A DNA stretch of 32,837 nucleotides, taken from positions 1-32,837 of the forward strand of contig JAPKYT010000056.1 of NCBI GenBank assembly GCA_026394155.1, written 5' to 3'. The notes under the pieces are model-generated. The model was given only the letters and a program-made list of their open reading frames with translations, was not told the origin of the DNA and did not search any database. Source of the stretch: a bacterium. Lineage in GTDB: Bacteria > Electryoneota > RPQS01. This document shows, piece after piece, positions 1 through 7,475 of this stretch (within the stretch, counting starts at the first letter, position 1; the number at the start of each line of letters is the position of its first letter). Both the position numbers and the translations under genes were made by a program.

Positions 1-449
1 GATTGATCGCGGGCACGGCCTCGGATAAACTCTTCGGCTCGCGCCGTCCTCCGGTGGCCGCGCTCTTTTTCTTCGGACAGGCGGCCGCGCTGGTGGGATT
101 GCACTTCAGTCAGAATTGGGGCCCGTTCGCTTCGATCTGGATGTTCATGCTGGTTTCGATGTGCATTCAGGGCACGCACAGTTTGCTCTCGGGTGTGGCT
201 TCGATGGATTTCGGCGGCAAGCGGGCGGCGGCTTCGGCGGCGGGACTCTTTGACGGCTGTCAATATCTGGCGGGCGGCGTGGTGGGCTGGGGAATGGGTT
301 GGTTTCTCGACAAATTCGGCTGGGGAAGCTGGACATGGGGCATCATCGGATTCAGTTTGTTAGGCGGATTCCTGATGATTTCGCTCTGGGAAGCCCGCCC
401 CGCTCATCAACTCAAGATTCCTTTCCCGAAAGAGAAAAGCGGGCATTGA
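1..449 (+). CDS. MFS transporter, OPA (organophosphate:phosphate antiporter) type, C-terminal part
   Basis: The open frame runs in from the left edge, so only about the last 148 residues are visible; the ORF-track methionine at base 3 is probably internal. The visible part has four or five hydrophobic helices. A loop reading AGTASDKLFGSRRPP precedes the first and resembles the conserved G-x-x-SD-K-x-x-x-x-R loop of GlpT/UhpC-like transporters. Glycine-rich helix-packing motifs follow (GLFDGCQYLAGGVVGWGMG), and the charged cytoplasmic tail ends in PKEKSGH. OPA-family members exchange phosphorylated organic compounds such as glycerol-3-phosphate or hexose phosphate for inorganic phosphate across the inner membrane. 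The substrate cannot be told from this fragment. Assignment to MFS is firm; assignment to OPA is likely. Confidence 0.8.
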   Translation, partial: LIAGTASDKLFGSRRPPVAALFFFGQAAALVGLHFSQNWGPFASIWMFMLVSMCIQGTHSLLSGVASMDFGGKRAAASAAGLFDGCQYLAGGVVGWGMGWFLDKFGWGSWTWGIIGFSLLGGFLMISLWEARPAHQLKIPFPKEKSGH

Positions 450-743
450 TGGGGTTTCCGCCGAGCAGGGTTAAGTCTTCGTACCCTGCCGGAATCTGTG
501 GCACGCGAGGGGTGAGGGCACCCACTCGCGGCGGCAGTCGTCTTCGCCTGCCCCGCGTTCCTTTCGCCGAGCCGGATTCAGTCTTCGTACCCCGGCCGGA
601 ATCTGTTCTTATCCGTCATTCTGGATACCGCGCGCTCTTTGTGGCTTCGCGCGCGGGCGTCCGGAATCTCGATCTTTCGCCGTTGTCGCTCTCCCGAGCG
701 GCAATGGCAAGTGTTCATACAAAGCAAAGTAAGAAAATAGAAC
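450..743. repeat. Intergenic repeat cluster, no gene
   Basis: About 290 nt without a credible gene. It holds two copies of a unit containing gtcttcgtaccc and ccggaatctgt (around 468-499 and 567-606). It also holds a 30-nt unit at 504-533 whose inverted copy, with one mismatch, lies at 8701-8730, and a ~53-nt unit at 619-672 whose inverted copy lies at 8826-8878. The block cgccgttgtcgctctcccga (about 678-697) is related to blocks near 9301-9345 and 16917-16948. The ORFs predicted here are repeat translations. Confidence 0.7.
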
Positions 744-1511
744 ATGAAACTGTATAAGTATCGGCGCGTTAACAACGATACTCTTTCTTCGATTCGCGAA
801 AGCACGCTATGGTTTTCTTCTCCAGCAGATTTTAATGATCCGTACGATTGCCAGTTGAGTATGGACCCGTCTGGAACGAAAGAAGCGTGGCGACTCTTTC
901 TTGTGAATAACCTCCCGTTTGTAAAGAATAGCCCTGTTAGTAAAAATGAATTGATAAGACGTTTTATTGATGACAAGCAAATTCACACACGTCCCGGCTA
1001 TGCCAAAGAGCTATTTCAGCGTGTTATTGATGAAATAAGAAGCAGCATTGGTGTATGTTGCTTCAGTCGAATAGACAACTCTATACCAATGTGGTCGCAC
1101 TATGCGGACGGGCATAAAGGAATCTGTATTGAGTATGATTCCGAGAAAGATATTGGTTTTGGAAATGTCAAAAAAGTTAACTATTCTGAAGAATATCCCA
1201 ATACCAGCATTCGCGACACTAAAGACGAGATAATGAATAAATTAATAACCAGTAAGGCAAGAGCATGGGACTACGAAGATGAATATAGGTTGGTTTCTAA
1301 AACAGGAAAGGTGCCGCTAATGGCAGACAGAAAAAGCATGACAGGTATTATTTTCGGTTGTCTCTGTCCACTGCAAGCCAAAGAAAAAATATTAAACGCA
1401 CTGAAGGCGTATGTCCCAATGCCAAAGCTCTATGAAGCAAAAGCGAAACAAGACAAATATGAAATTAGTATAGTTGAATGTGATGAAAATTCAATTTTGT
1501 GGCGGTATTAG
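744..1511 (+). CDS. DUF2971 family protein
   Basis: A 255-aa protein with the hallmarks of the DUF2971 family. The N-terminus is LYKYRRVNNDTLSSIRESTLWFSSPADFNDPYDC, a central motif reads CCFSRIDNSIPMWSHYADGH followed by KGICIEYD, and a late motif is WDYEDEYRLV. The family has no established biochemical role; members are common in variable genome regions. There is no signal peptide or membrane segment, so it is probably cytoplasmic. The gene is visibly AT-rich (many AAA, AAT, ATA codons) compared with the GC-rich genes around it, and it is flanked by repeats on both sides, which suggests recent horizontal acquisition. No clear Shine-Dalgarno precedes the ATG. It has no obvious operon partner. 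Family call confident; function unknown. Confidence 0.85.
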   Translation: MKLYKYRRVNNDTLSSIRESTLWFSSPADFNDPYDCQLSMDPSGTKEAWRLFLVNNLPFVKNSPVSKNELIRRFIDDKQIHTRPGYAKELFQRVIDEIRSSIGVCCFSRIDNSIPMWSHYADGHKGICIEYDSEKDIGFGNVKKVNYSEEYPNTSIRDTKDEIMNKLITSKARAWDYEDEYRLVSKTGKVPLMADRKSMTGIIFGCLCPLQAKEKILNALKAYVPMPKLYEAKAKQDKYEISIVECDENSILWRY

Positions 1512-1517
1512 TTATCT

Positions 1518-1541
1518 GATCGCACTGCCGTGCGCGGCTAC
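1518..1541 (-). repeat. cacggcagtgcg-family repeat, copy 1
   Basis: The block gatcgcactgccgtgcgcgg continuing into ctac is identical to the copy at 9454-9477. It matches the inverse of copies at 8797-8820, 8940-8963, 16653-16677 and 32635-32658. Always intergenic. Confidence 0.75.
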
Positions 1542-1597
1542 GGCGATCACAACATAGACTACCTCCCTGCTGTGTCGCCCGTTTGGAGCCATCCGCG

Positions 1598-1650
1598 CTG
1601 CCCTCCCCCCTTTGCCAAAAGGGGGGACAGTGGGGGGCTCTTGAGAGGCG
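1598..1650. repeat. C-rich foldback repeat
   Basis: The inverted repeat ccccccttt-gccaaa-aggggggac is followed by a further ggggggctc arm. It is the same family as the C/G foldback elements at 1883-1930, 3717-3755, 8894-8932, 8976-9070, 11231-11270, 16677-16716, 16870-16912, 27207-27285, 29673-29708 and 32556-32595. Confidence 0.7.
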
Positions 1651-1723
1651 GGCCAAGCATCTCAACCACTTACTAATCTCTTATTATACAATCAATAAAC
1701 TCTAACTTCAGTAACTCTGCCCC

Positions 1724-1752
1724 TTGACTCTTAAGGTTTTCTGTTGTATATT
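1724..1752 (+). promoter_or_regulatory. Sigma70-like promoter upstream of the amidohydrolase gene
   Basis: TTGACT at 1724-1729 and TATATT at 1747-1752 are separated by exactly 17 nt. This is a near-consensus housekeeping promoter, with the same -10 and spacing as the groES promoter at 11771-11799. It would give an untranslated leader of roughly 190 nt before the ATG at 1952, within which a C-rich foldback repeat lies. The sites are visible directly; activity is inferred. Confidence 0.6.
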
Positions 1753-1882
1753 TGGAACAATTCGTCTCCCGGTAGGCCAGACTCAAATGCAGCCCGTTTT
1801 CTTCCTGATTTTCGCGCATAAAAACACGTACAAGCCATTAAAAATATTCCCGTAAGGCAGTTCGTTTGGTCAAAAAATATTT

Positions 1883-1930
1883 CCCCCTCCAGTCCCCCCC
1901 CCCGTTCACGGGGGGAACAAGGGGGGTCAC
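1883..1930. repeat. C-rich foldback repeat in the leader of the amidohydrolase gene
   Basis: The core ccccccg-ttca-cgggggg forms a short-loop hairpin, flanked by additional C-run and G-run arms (tttccccctcc and aaggggggtca). It ends about 20 nt before the start codon at 1952, so in RNA it could affect ribosome access. Confidence 0.65.
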
Positions 1931-1951
1931 CTTTCCTTCATCCTTTGACCC

Positions 1952-2743
1952 ATGCGCTTAGGCATCGTCCAATCATCACCGCAGTTTGGCAAGAAGCAGG
2001 AAAATCGCAAGCAGATTGAAGAGCTTGTCGGCGATCAACAGGCGGATTTGTGGATCATGCCCGAGCTCGCGCTCACCGGCTACGAGTTCAAGAACCACGC
2101 CGAAGCGCACGACGTGGCCGAAGCGATTCCGCACGATGACAGCACCAAGTGGCTGGCCGATTTTTGCGGCGAGCGCAATTGCTCGGCGGTTTTGGGCCTG
2201 GCCGAGCGCGACGGACGGCACGTGTACAACACGGCCATTCTCTGCGGGCCGCACCGCTACGTGGGCCGCTACCGCAAGATTCATCTCTTCGACAAGGAAA
2301 AAGAGCGCTTCGACGTCGGCAACTTACCTTTCCCGGTGTTCAACATTGGGCTGGCGCGCGTGGGACTCATGATCTGTTTCGACTGGCGCTATCCCGAAGC
2401 GGCGCGCGCGCTGACTCTGCGCGGAGCACAAGTCATCGCGCATCCCTCCAATCTGGTGATGCCCTTTTGTCAACAGGCAATGATCACCCGCGCTTTGGAG
2501 AACCGCGTGTTCTGCGCGACCGCCAACCGCGTGGGCAGCGAGCGGCACGCGGGCCGCACCGTGCATTTCACCGGCGAATCGCAGATCGTGTCACCCGACG
2601 GCGCGATTCTGCTGACCGCCGCCAAGGACAAGCCGCAGTGCATCGTGACCGAGATGGACCCGCAGACCGCCGACGACAAGCACGCCACGCCGTTCAATGA
2701 TCTTCTGAAAGACCGCCATCCGGAGTTCTACGCGCGTCAGTAA
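1952..2743 (+). CDS. Carbon-nitrogen hydrolase (nitrilase superfamily amidohydrolase)
   Basis: A 263-aa cytosolic enzyme with the complete Glu-Lys-Cys triad of the nitrilase superfamily: Glu38 in MPELALTGYEF, Lys109 in GRYRKIHLFDKE, and Cys142 in GLMICFDWRYPEAAR. The length matches single-domain amidases of this fold (about 260-280 aa). Family members hydrolyse amides such as N-carbamoylputrescine, omega-amides of 2-oxoglutaramate type, or deaminated glutathione; the substrate cannot be fixed from sequence alone. The YRK-hLF and CFDWRYPE motifs are of the amidase rather than true nitrilase kind. It stands alone, with a near-consensus promoter about 200 nt upstream and a different gene family following after 121 nt. 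No signal peptide is visible. Superfamily certain, substrate unknown. Confidence 0.9.
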   Translation: MRLGIVQSSPQFGKKQENRKQIEELVGDQQADLWIMPELALTGYEFKNHAEAHDVAEAIPHDDSTKWLADFCGERNCSAVLGLAERDGRHVYNTAILCGPHRYVGRYRKIHLFDKEKERFDVGNLPFPVFNIGLARVGLMICFDWRYPEAARALTLRGAQVIAHPSNLVMPFCQQAMITRALENRVFCATANRVGSERHAGRTVHFTGESQIVSPDGAILLTAAKDKPQCIVTEMDPQTADDKHATPFNDLLKDRHPEFYARQ

Positions 2744-2864
2744 CTCGATTCGCCGACGGGGAAGAGCGGCACGTTGCGAAGTCACGACAAACCTCTGGCA
2801 TTGCTTTTGTGTAGGAGCACGATGACAAGATCAAGATTTCTTACGCAAGGTGAGCGAGGATGCC

Positions 2865-3716
2865 ATGAAGGTCAATCGTGTGATGAAATCCGCCGTCGCG
2901 GCCGCACTGCTGATGACCGCTTTTGCCTTGATGGCGGCGGAGTTGGGGCCGGTGATGGACCGCGACGAGGCGCTGGCTCGCCTGCGCGACGGCAACGCCC
3001 GCTTCGTGGCATCGGAGCCGCAGGCATGGAACGCGGGTTCGGAGAGGCGGCAAGAACTTGCCGCCGTGGGTCAGCATCCCATCGCCTGCATTGTCACCTG
3101 CTCGGATGCGCGCGTGCCGCCGGAGATTCTGTTTGACCAGTCGTTAGGCGATTTGTTTGTGGTGCGTCTGGCGGGAAACGTGGTGACGCCGGAAGTGGCC
3201 GCTTCGGTGGAATATGCGGTGGAACATCTGCGCGTGCCGGTGGTGATCGTGTTGGGTCATACGCATTGTGGCGCGATGCAGGCCGCGCTGGAAGCGGGCG
3301 ATCGGGAGACGGCCGGGCCGATGGGCGCATTGTTGGCACGTCTGCGCCGGGCCATCGAATCCGTGCGCGCCAAAGGTTTTGCGGAAGCGGAGCTGTATGA
3401 GGCGGCCATTAATGAGAATGCGCGGCTGGGCGCCGAAGAGCTCTTGCGCAGTTCGCGGGTGGTGGATGAAGCGGCGCAGTCGGGGCGCGTGACCCTGCTC
3501 AGCGCGGTCTATAATCTTTCTGACGGCACGGTTCAATGGCAGATGCAGCTCATGGCGGCGGTGGCTCCCGCCAAAGCCACGCCGCCCAGCGCGCGCGCGG
3601 AGATTCACGCCGACGAAACCAGCAAGCCGCCACAGGTGAGCGCAGTCAAGAACGAGGCCAAGCCGCAACGCAAAGCGGCGGAAGAGCCCGACACCTACGC
3701 GCGGCGTCATCGCTGA
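2865..3716 (+). CDS. Beta-class carbonic anhydrase, probably exported to the periplasm
   Basis: A 283-aa beta-carbonic anhydrase that interconverts CO2 and bicarbonate. The zinc ligands are visible: Cys79 in the TCSDARVPPE motif (with the Asp81/Arg83 dyad), and His132 and Cys135 in GHTHCGAM. The ORF track begins at a GTG at 2850, but the ATG at 2865 is preferred. The sequence gcgagga lies a suitable distance upstream, and the product then begins with a classical signal peptide (MKVNRVMKSA followed by a hydrophobic stretch ending ALMAAE). Export to the periplasm is therefore likely. A poorly conserved, Ala/Lys/Pro-rich tail of about 50 residues follows the catalytic domain. The stop codon is followed within a few bases by a C-rich foldback repeat. 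Family certain; localisation inferred. Confidence 0.9.
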   Translation: MKVNRVMKSAVAAALLMTAFALMAAELGPVMDRDEALARLRDGNARFVASEPQAWNAGSERRQELAAVGQHPIACIVTCSDARVPPEILFDQSLGDLFVVRLAGNVVTPEVAASVEYAVEHLRVPVVIVLGHTHCGAMQAALEAGDRETAGPMGALLARLRRAIESVRAKGFAEAELYEAAINENARLGAEELLRSSRVVDEAAQSGRVTLLSAVYNLSDGTVQWQMQLMAAVAPAKATPPSARAEIHADETSKPPQVSAVKNEAKPQRKAAEEPDTYARRHR

Positions 3717-3755
3717 AGAGACCCCCCTTTTATCCCCCCGCGAGCAGGGGGAGAC
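3717..3755. repeat. C-rich foldback repeat
   Basis: A gagacccccctttta arm is followed by tccccccgcgagcaggggga. It starts directly after the carbonic anhydrase stop codon, as at the CheA-like gene (32556), so it may act as a transcript end for the upstream gene. Confidence 0.65.
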
Positions 3756-3760
3756 GATGC

Positions 3761-4033
3761 ATGCGGGCGGCCCGATGGCCGCCCTTGACTTTTTTCCCTG
3801 TGGGCTCTATCTTTGAGACATGCGCTGAGCAGAACAGGCGCGTATCGCAGTCTGCTCTCGCTCACGAGTTCGGACATACAGTGGGAATGATGGATACCTT
3901 GGACAGCCAGCATACCACGGGCATCATATGTGGTCGACGCAGAGACAGTCACGGCTTCGTGGTTGTGGCATCGGATTCGGCGTACTCGGACACAAGCAGA
4001 TCGGAATTCAGCGTGAAGGAGAGACAGCCATGA
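3761..4033 (+). pseudogene. Remnant of a zinc metalloprotease-like gene (HEFGH motif)
   Basis: An open frame of about 90 codons, starting at or before the ATG at 3761, encodes LAHEFGHTVGMMDTLDSQH. The HEFGHTVGMMD segment (3863-3895) fits the extended metzincin zinc site HExxHxxGxxD/H, and an Ile-rich GIICG follows about ten residues later, where a Met-turn could have been. No catalytic-domain fold can be recognised on either side, and the remainder has low-complexity, unfamiliar composition. It is therefore best read as a degraded 3' piece of a protease gene. Its stop codon TGA overlaps the ATG of the next gene at 4030 (ATGA), the coupling seen in real operons of this window. Chance occurrence of the motif cannot be excluded. 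Confidence 0.4.
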
Positions 4034-5007
4034 AAACGCAATCTCAGATTTGCAGCTGCTACCGCAGCTGTCATATGCTCCTGTGTCTGATCGCACTGCT
4101 GTTGTCCAAAGGCATCGTGTCCGGGCAGACTTTCGGGGATGCCGTTATGGGCTATGAACCGGAGGATGGGTTGGACGTCCCAGCGGCCGCAGCCTGCGCG
4201 TCGCCAAGCTGGCCCGATTCGGGATGCTTCAGTTTTCCGATCATGCTGCGAGGGCATCTACCGGGCATGGGCTATCCTATGCGCTGGGCCATCTTCGCCG
4301 GGCTGAACGACACAGTGGCGGCTTGGATCAATTTCTTCAATCGGACAGACAAGTCATACGCCCTGTCCGATAAGGATTGCGAGCACTGGTATGTTCCGCG
4401 TCTCTATCTCCTCGAAGCCATCGGGCCGGGGGCTGCACCTTTGGCTCAATCCGATAGTCTCGGTTACCGTGTCCGGGGATGGTTCGTGGGAAACGAAAGG
4501 GGCGAGCCACAATCGAAACTCCCGCCACTCCCCGACGGAGGCATGGGTCTGATGATGGACGTTTGGAATCTACCGCAGGGCCGCTTTCAGGTCTGCTTTG
4601 AACCCACTGAGAAGGTGCCGTCGGACTTCCGGGCGATGGGGGGCGGGCTGACCTACGAGTTCTATCCGCCGCGGTCTCTGGCCGACAGCGTCAACGCCTA
4701 TGAGGGGTGCTTCTGGCGGGCGATTTGGGACAAGGACTACGACGCTGCGGAAAAATGGGTGGATGCCATGCTGACAATCAACCCTACCTCCGTGCCCGGA
4801 AACTGGTTCAAGGCTTTTCGAGCGCTGGAAGTTCAGGATACCGCCACGGCCAAACAGGCTCTGGATGATGCCTTGAAGTACCTCAACGACCGCAGCGATC
4901 CGGCCATGCCCGATTCCACCGTGCGGCCCTTATTTCAGGCGGAGAAACTCTACTTGCAGGAGATGGAGAGAGTTCTGAGCGACAATCGCCGCAGGCTCGG
5001 CCCGTGA
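4030..5007 (+). CDS. Hypothetical exported protein
   Basis: A 325-aa protein I do not recognise. The ORF track opens at 3928, but the ATG at 4030 follows a good ribosome site (gaaggagagaca) and gives an N-terminus with a hydrophobic segment (HMLLCLIALLLSKGIVSGQ) typical of a signal peptide, so it is probably secreted or periplasmic. After cleavage a domain of about 190 residues is rich in Trp, Gly, Pro and Cys (Cys pairs near CASPSWPDSGC). The C-terminal third (from about YEGCFWRAIWDKDYDAAEKW) looks helical and TPR-like: alternating A/W/Y/L positions, ending in an acidic-basic helix. The start overlaps the stop of the protease-like remnant by four bases. A strong GC hairpin follows 28 nt after the stop. 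Coding status is secure; function unknown. Confidence 0.75.
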   Translation: MKTQSQICSCYRSCHMLLCLIALLLSKGIVSGQTFGDAVMGYEPEDGLDVPAAAACASPSWPDSGCFSFPIMLRGHLPGMGYPMRWAIFAGLNDTVAAWINFFNRTDKSYALSDKDCEHWYVPRLYLLEAIGPGAAPLAQSDSLGYRVRGWFVGNERGEPQSKLPPLPDGGMGLMMDVWNLPQGRFQVCFEPTEKVPSDFRAMGGGLTYEFYPPRSLADSVNAYEGCFWRAIWDKDYDAAEKWVDAMLTINPTSVPGNWFKAFRALEVQDTATAKQALDDALKYLNDRSDPAMPDSTVRPLFQAEKLYLQEMERVLSDNRRRLGP

Positions 5008-5034
5008 GGCCACGCCAACTTCGCATTAAAACGC

Positions 5035-5068
5035 GCGGGCGGCTCTCAAGGCCGCCCGCATTGTGTTT
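5035..5068 (+). terminator. Hairpin, probable terminator of the exported-protein gene
   Basis: A perfect 9-bp stem, GCGGGCGGC / GCCGCCCGC, with a 7-nt loop begins 28 nt after the stop at 5007 and is followed by attgtgttt. The T-rich tail is weak, so terminator function is moderately supported. Confidence 0.55.
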
Positions 5069-5108
5069 GAGAGACTCCGTTCGATGACGAAGCGAAGGAC
5101 ACGCGCGA

Positions 5109-5285
5109 CTATGCATTCATGTCCGACCACTTCCTGGCCATGCGGGCGAAGAGGATGAGCGCCAGCACCGCCTTGTCGCCGTATTGGCCGCAGAAGCAGC
5201 CCGCCAATTTCGAACCCACAAAGCCGCCAATGCCCACCGGGACGTTCACGTAGCCGAGTTAGAGACCTTTCTGCCCACGCGGGTC
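5109..5285 (-). pseudogene. Fragment of an MFS transporter gene with an in-frame stop
   Basis: On the minus strand this stretch translates as DPRGQKGL, a stop, then LGYVNVPVGIGGFVGSKLAG and further into YGDKAVLALILFARMARKW before another stop. The pattern of a GQ-x-GLY-x-GY loop leading into a small-residue-rich helix resembles the late helices of MFS drug/peptide transporters, and the in-frame TAA stands where a TAC tyrosine codon would be expected. No start or upstream domains are present on either side, so this is debris of a lost gene. The ORF-track entry 5026-5295 is a different, meaningless frame over the same bases. The rest of the gap, up to the gene at 5539, shows nothing recognisable. 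Confidence 0.5.
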
Positions 5286-5538
5286 GAAGGCACACCGGGG
5301 AATGCGCTGAAAGGACCTGCCACTAATCTAAGCTGCAAGTCAGGGAAAAGCAACCGGGAATCGGCAGGTTCTAAGACGCGGTCGCGAGGCAGCGTCCCGG
5401 CCGGATAACCCACTAAACTTTGCGGTCTAAGAGCTGTCTAATCAGCAAGAGACGGAATCGTCTTGACGTGCATCGAAACTTTTCGCACTTTGAGGCGTTA
5501 ATTCTGAGTACCAAAGCAATTGGGCTGGAAAAGACTCC
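5286..5538. other. Gene-free spacer upstream of the efflux operon
   Basis: No reading frame with family resemblance is seen. A TTGACG near 5464 has no good -10 partner at 17 nt. The purine stretch ggaaaag about 9 nt before the ATG at 5539 probably serves as the ribosome site for the adaptor gene. Confidence 0.5.
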
Positions 5539-6774
5539 ATGAAACGCTGGATTTTCATCCTCATCGCCGCGCTGGCCGTTGTCGCGGCGGTCGTCTGGTG
5601 GCTCGGCTCCTCCTCCCAGAAACGGCAGGCCACTCCCTATCGCATGGGCGTGGCGGATCGCGGGACCGTGCAGACGGTGGTGAGCGCCACCGGTACGGCC
5701 AGTGCCGTGACCACCGTTTCGGTGGGATCGCAGGTTTCGGGCACGATCTTACACATCTACGTGGACTTCAATTCGCCGGTCAAGCAGGGACAGGTCATTG
5801 CCCGCATTGACCCCACGTTCCTGCAAGCCGCGGTCTCCGAAGCCGAAGCCTCTCTGGAGAAAGCCCGGGCCTCGCTTTCGCAAGCGCAGCGGGATTCAAC
5901 CCGGGTGCGCGATCTTTTCGCGCAGAACCTCGCGGCACAGGCGGACTACGACAACGCCCTGACCTCGGTGGAACTGGCGCGGGCGGGCATGCAGCAGGCG
6001 CAGGCGCAGCTTTCGCGGGCGCGCACGAATCTGGCGTATTCGGTCATCACCTCCCCCATTGACGGCGTGGTGATTGCGCGCAACGTGGACGCGGGACAAA
6101 CCGTGGCCGCCAGCTTACAGGCTCCGACGCTTTTCTCCATCGCGCAGGACCTTCACAAGATGCAGATCGAGACGTCCATTGACGAAGCCGACATCGGCGG
6201 TTTGCGCGAGGGCATGAAAGCGAACTTCACCGTAGACAGCTATCCCGACGAGCGCTTTGAAGGAATCATCCGGCAGGTGCGCTTTGCGGCCAAGGTGGAT
6301 CAGAACGTGGTCACCTACCCGGTGATCATTGACGTGGACAATCCTGACCTCAAGTTGATGCCGGGCATGACCGCCAATGTGACCATTGTGACCGCCCGCC
6401 GCGACGACGTGCTGCGCGTGCCGGCCACGGCGCTGCGTTTCAAGCCTTTGGGTACGCAGAACGAAAACAGCAAGAGCGCTTCCACCGGCGGAGCGAGCGG
6501 AAGCGACGGCGCGCGGCGCGCTTCGAGCGGAAAGAACCTGAAACCGCAAGCGGATTCAACGGCAGGCACGAGCGGAACCGCGTATGTCAAGGGCCCGGGC
6601 GGAGTGCCGCAGCCGCGGAGCGTGAGGGCGGGCCTGAACGACGGAACGCGTGCCGAGATTCTCAGCGGTGAAATCTCCCCGGGAGATTCGGTAATTGTCG
6701 GCATGGCGGCGATCACCTCTTCGTCCGCCAGCACCGCGCCCGGCATGACTCCCATGAGACCAGGCGGCCATTGA
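5539..6774 (+). CDS. macA: MacA-like periplasmic adaptor of a tripartite efflux system (membrane fusion protein)
   Basis: A 411-aa membrane fusion protein. An N-terminal membrane anchor (residues about 3-23) is followed by the first half of a biotinyl-lipoyl domain (VGSQVSGTILHIYVDFNSPVKQGQ), then a coiled-coil hairpin rich in Ala/Gln/Glu (about 90-165). The second lipoyl half follows (ITSPIDGVVIARNVDAGQTV), then a beta-barrel domain (about 195-300). A low-complexity Ser/Gly/Ala/Lys insert (about 310-345) interrupts the C-terminal membrane-proximal domain, which is longer than usual. MacA proteins link an inner-membrane MacB transporter to an outer-membrane TolC-like channel. The stop overlaps the next start by one base (TGATG). 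No TolC homologue is in the window. The symbol reflects the family; the true substrate (lipopeptide, macrolide or protein) is unknown. Confidence 0.9.
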   Translation: MKRWIFILIAALAVVAAVVWWLGSSSQKRQATPYRMGVADRGTVQTVVSATGTASAVTTVSVGSQVSGTILHIYVDFNSPVKQGQVIARIDPTFLQAAVSEAEASLEKARASLSQAQRDSTRVRDLFAQNLAAQADYDNALTSVELARAGMQQAQAQLSRARTNLAYSVITSPIDGVVIARNVDAGQTVAASLQAPTLFSIAQDLHKMQIETSIDEADIGGLREGMKANFTVDSYPDERFEGIIRQVRFAAKVDQNVVTYPVIIDVDNPDLKLMPGMTANVTIVTARRDDVLRVPATALRFKPLGTQNENSKSASTGGASGSDGARRASSGKNLKPQADSTAGTSGTAYVKGPGGVPQPRSVRAGLNDGTRAEILSGEISPGDSVIVGMAAITSSSASTAPGMTPMRPGGH

Positions 6775-7475
6775 TGAGCGGCAGCAACCACAAAATCGTC
6801 ATTTCCGCCCGCGATCTGACCAAAGTCTATCACATGGGCGACGTGGACGTTCATGCGCTGCGCGGCGTGACACTCGAGGTGCAGGCGGGCGAGTTCATCG
6901 CCATCCTCGGTGCGTCGGGTTCCGGCAAGTCCACGCTCATGCACATCATCGGCTGCCTCGACCGGCCGAGCGGCGGCGAGTACGTGCTGAACGGCGAGCA
7001 GGTGTCGCACCTGTCGCGCTCGGCTCTGGCGGGAGTGCGCAACCGCTTCATCGGTTTCGTGTTTCAGGGATTCAATCTGCTGGCGCGCACCTCCGCCGTC
7101 GAAAACGTGGAGCTGCCGCTGATCTACAGCGGCTTGGGAACGCAGGAACGGCACCGGCGCGCGCGCGAAGCCCTCGAACGGGTGGGACTGGCAGATCGCA
7201 TGGATCATCATCCCTCGCAGCTTTCCGGCGGTCAGCAGCAGCGCGTGGCCATCGCCCGCTCTCTGGTCAACAAGCCGGCGCTGCTTTTGGCCGACGAGCC
7301 CACGGGAAATCTGGACACCAAGACGAGCCTTGAGATCATGGATCTTTTTCACGAACTGAACGCCGAGGGCATGACCATCGTTCTCATCACGCACGAAGCG
7401 GACATCGGCGCGCATGCGCGGCGGCGGATTACACTGCGCGACGGGCTGATCGTCGGCGAGGAGGGTACGCGATGA
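6774..7475 (+). CDS. MacB/LolD-type ABC transporter ATP-binding protein
   Basis: A 233-aa ATPase. Walker A is GASGSGKST, the Q-loop lies in VFQGFNLL, the signature is LSGGQQQR, Walker B is LLLADEPTGNLD, and the H-loop is in LITHEADIG. The length and the VYHMGDVDVHALRGVTL start are typical of the LolD/MacB-N subgroup that pairs with FtsX-like permeases. The ORF track begins at TTG 6771, but the ATG at 6774 overlapping the previous stop is the natural start. It overlaps the downstream permease gene by four bases (ATGA), so the three genes are one operon. Escherichia coli MacB carries this ATPase fused to its permease; here the two are separate proteins, which is common outside Proteobacteria. 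It energises the MacB-like mechanotransmission cycle. Confidence 0.93.
   Translation: MSGSNHKIVISARDLTKVYHMGDVDVHALRGVTLEVQAGEFIAILGASGSGKSTLMHIIGCLDRPSGGEYVLNGEQVSHLSRSALAGVRNRFIGFVFQGFNLLARTSAVENVELPLIYSGLGTQERHRRAREALERVGLADRMDHHPSQLSGGQQQRVAIARSLVNKPALLLADEPTGNLDTKTSLEIMDLFHELNAEGMTIVLITHEADIGAHARRRITLRDGLIVGEEGTR

Noticed and set aside
2850-2864. GTG at 2850 as the start of the carbonic anhydrase
   Set aside because: The ATG at 2865 has a better-placed ribosome site and gives a clean signal peptide.
6315-7415. Minus-strand ORF of 366 aa across the macA-like and ATPase genes
   Set aside because: Antisense shadow of two well-supported genes.
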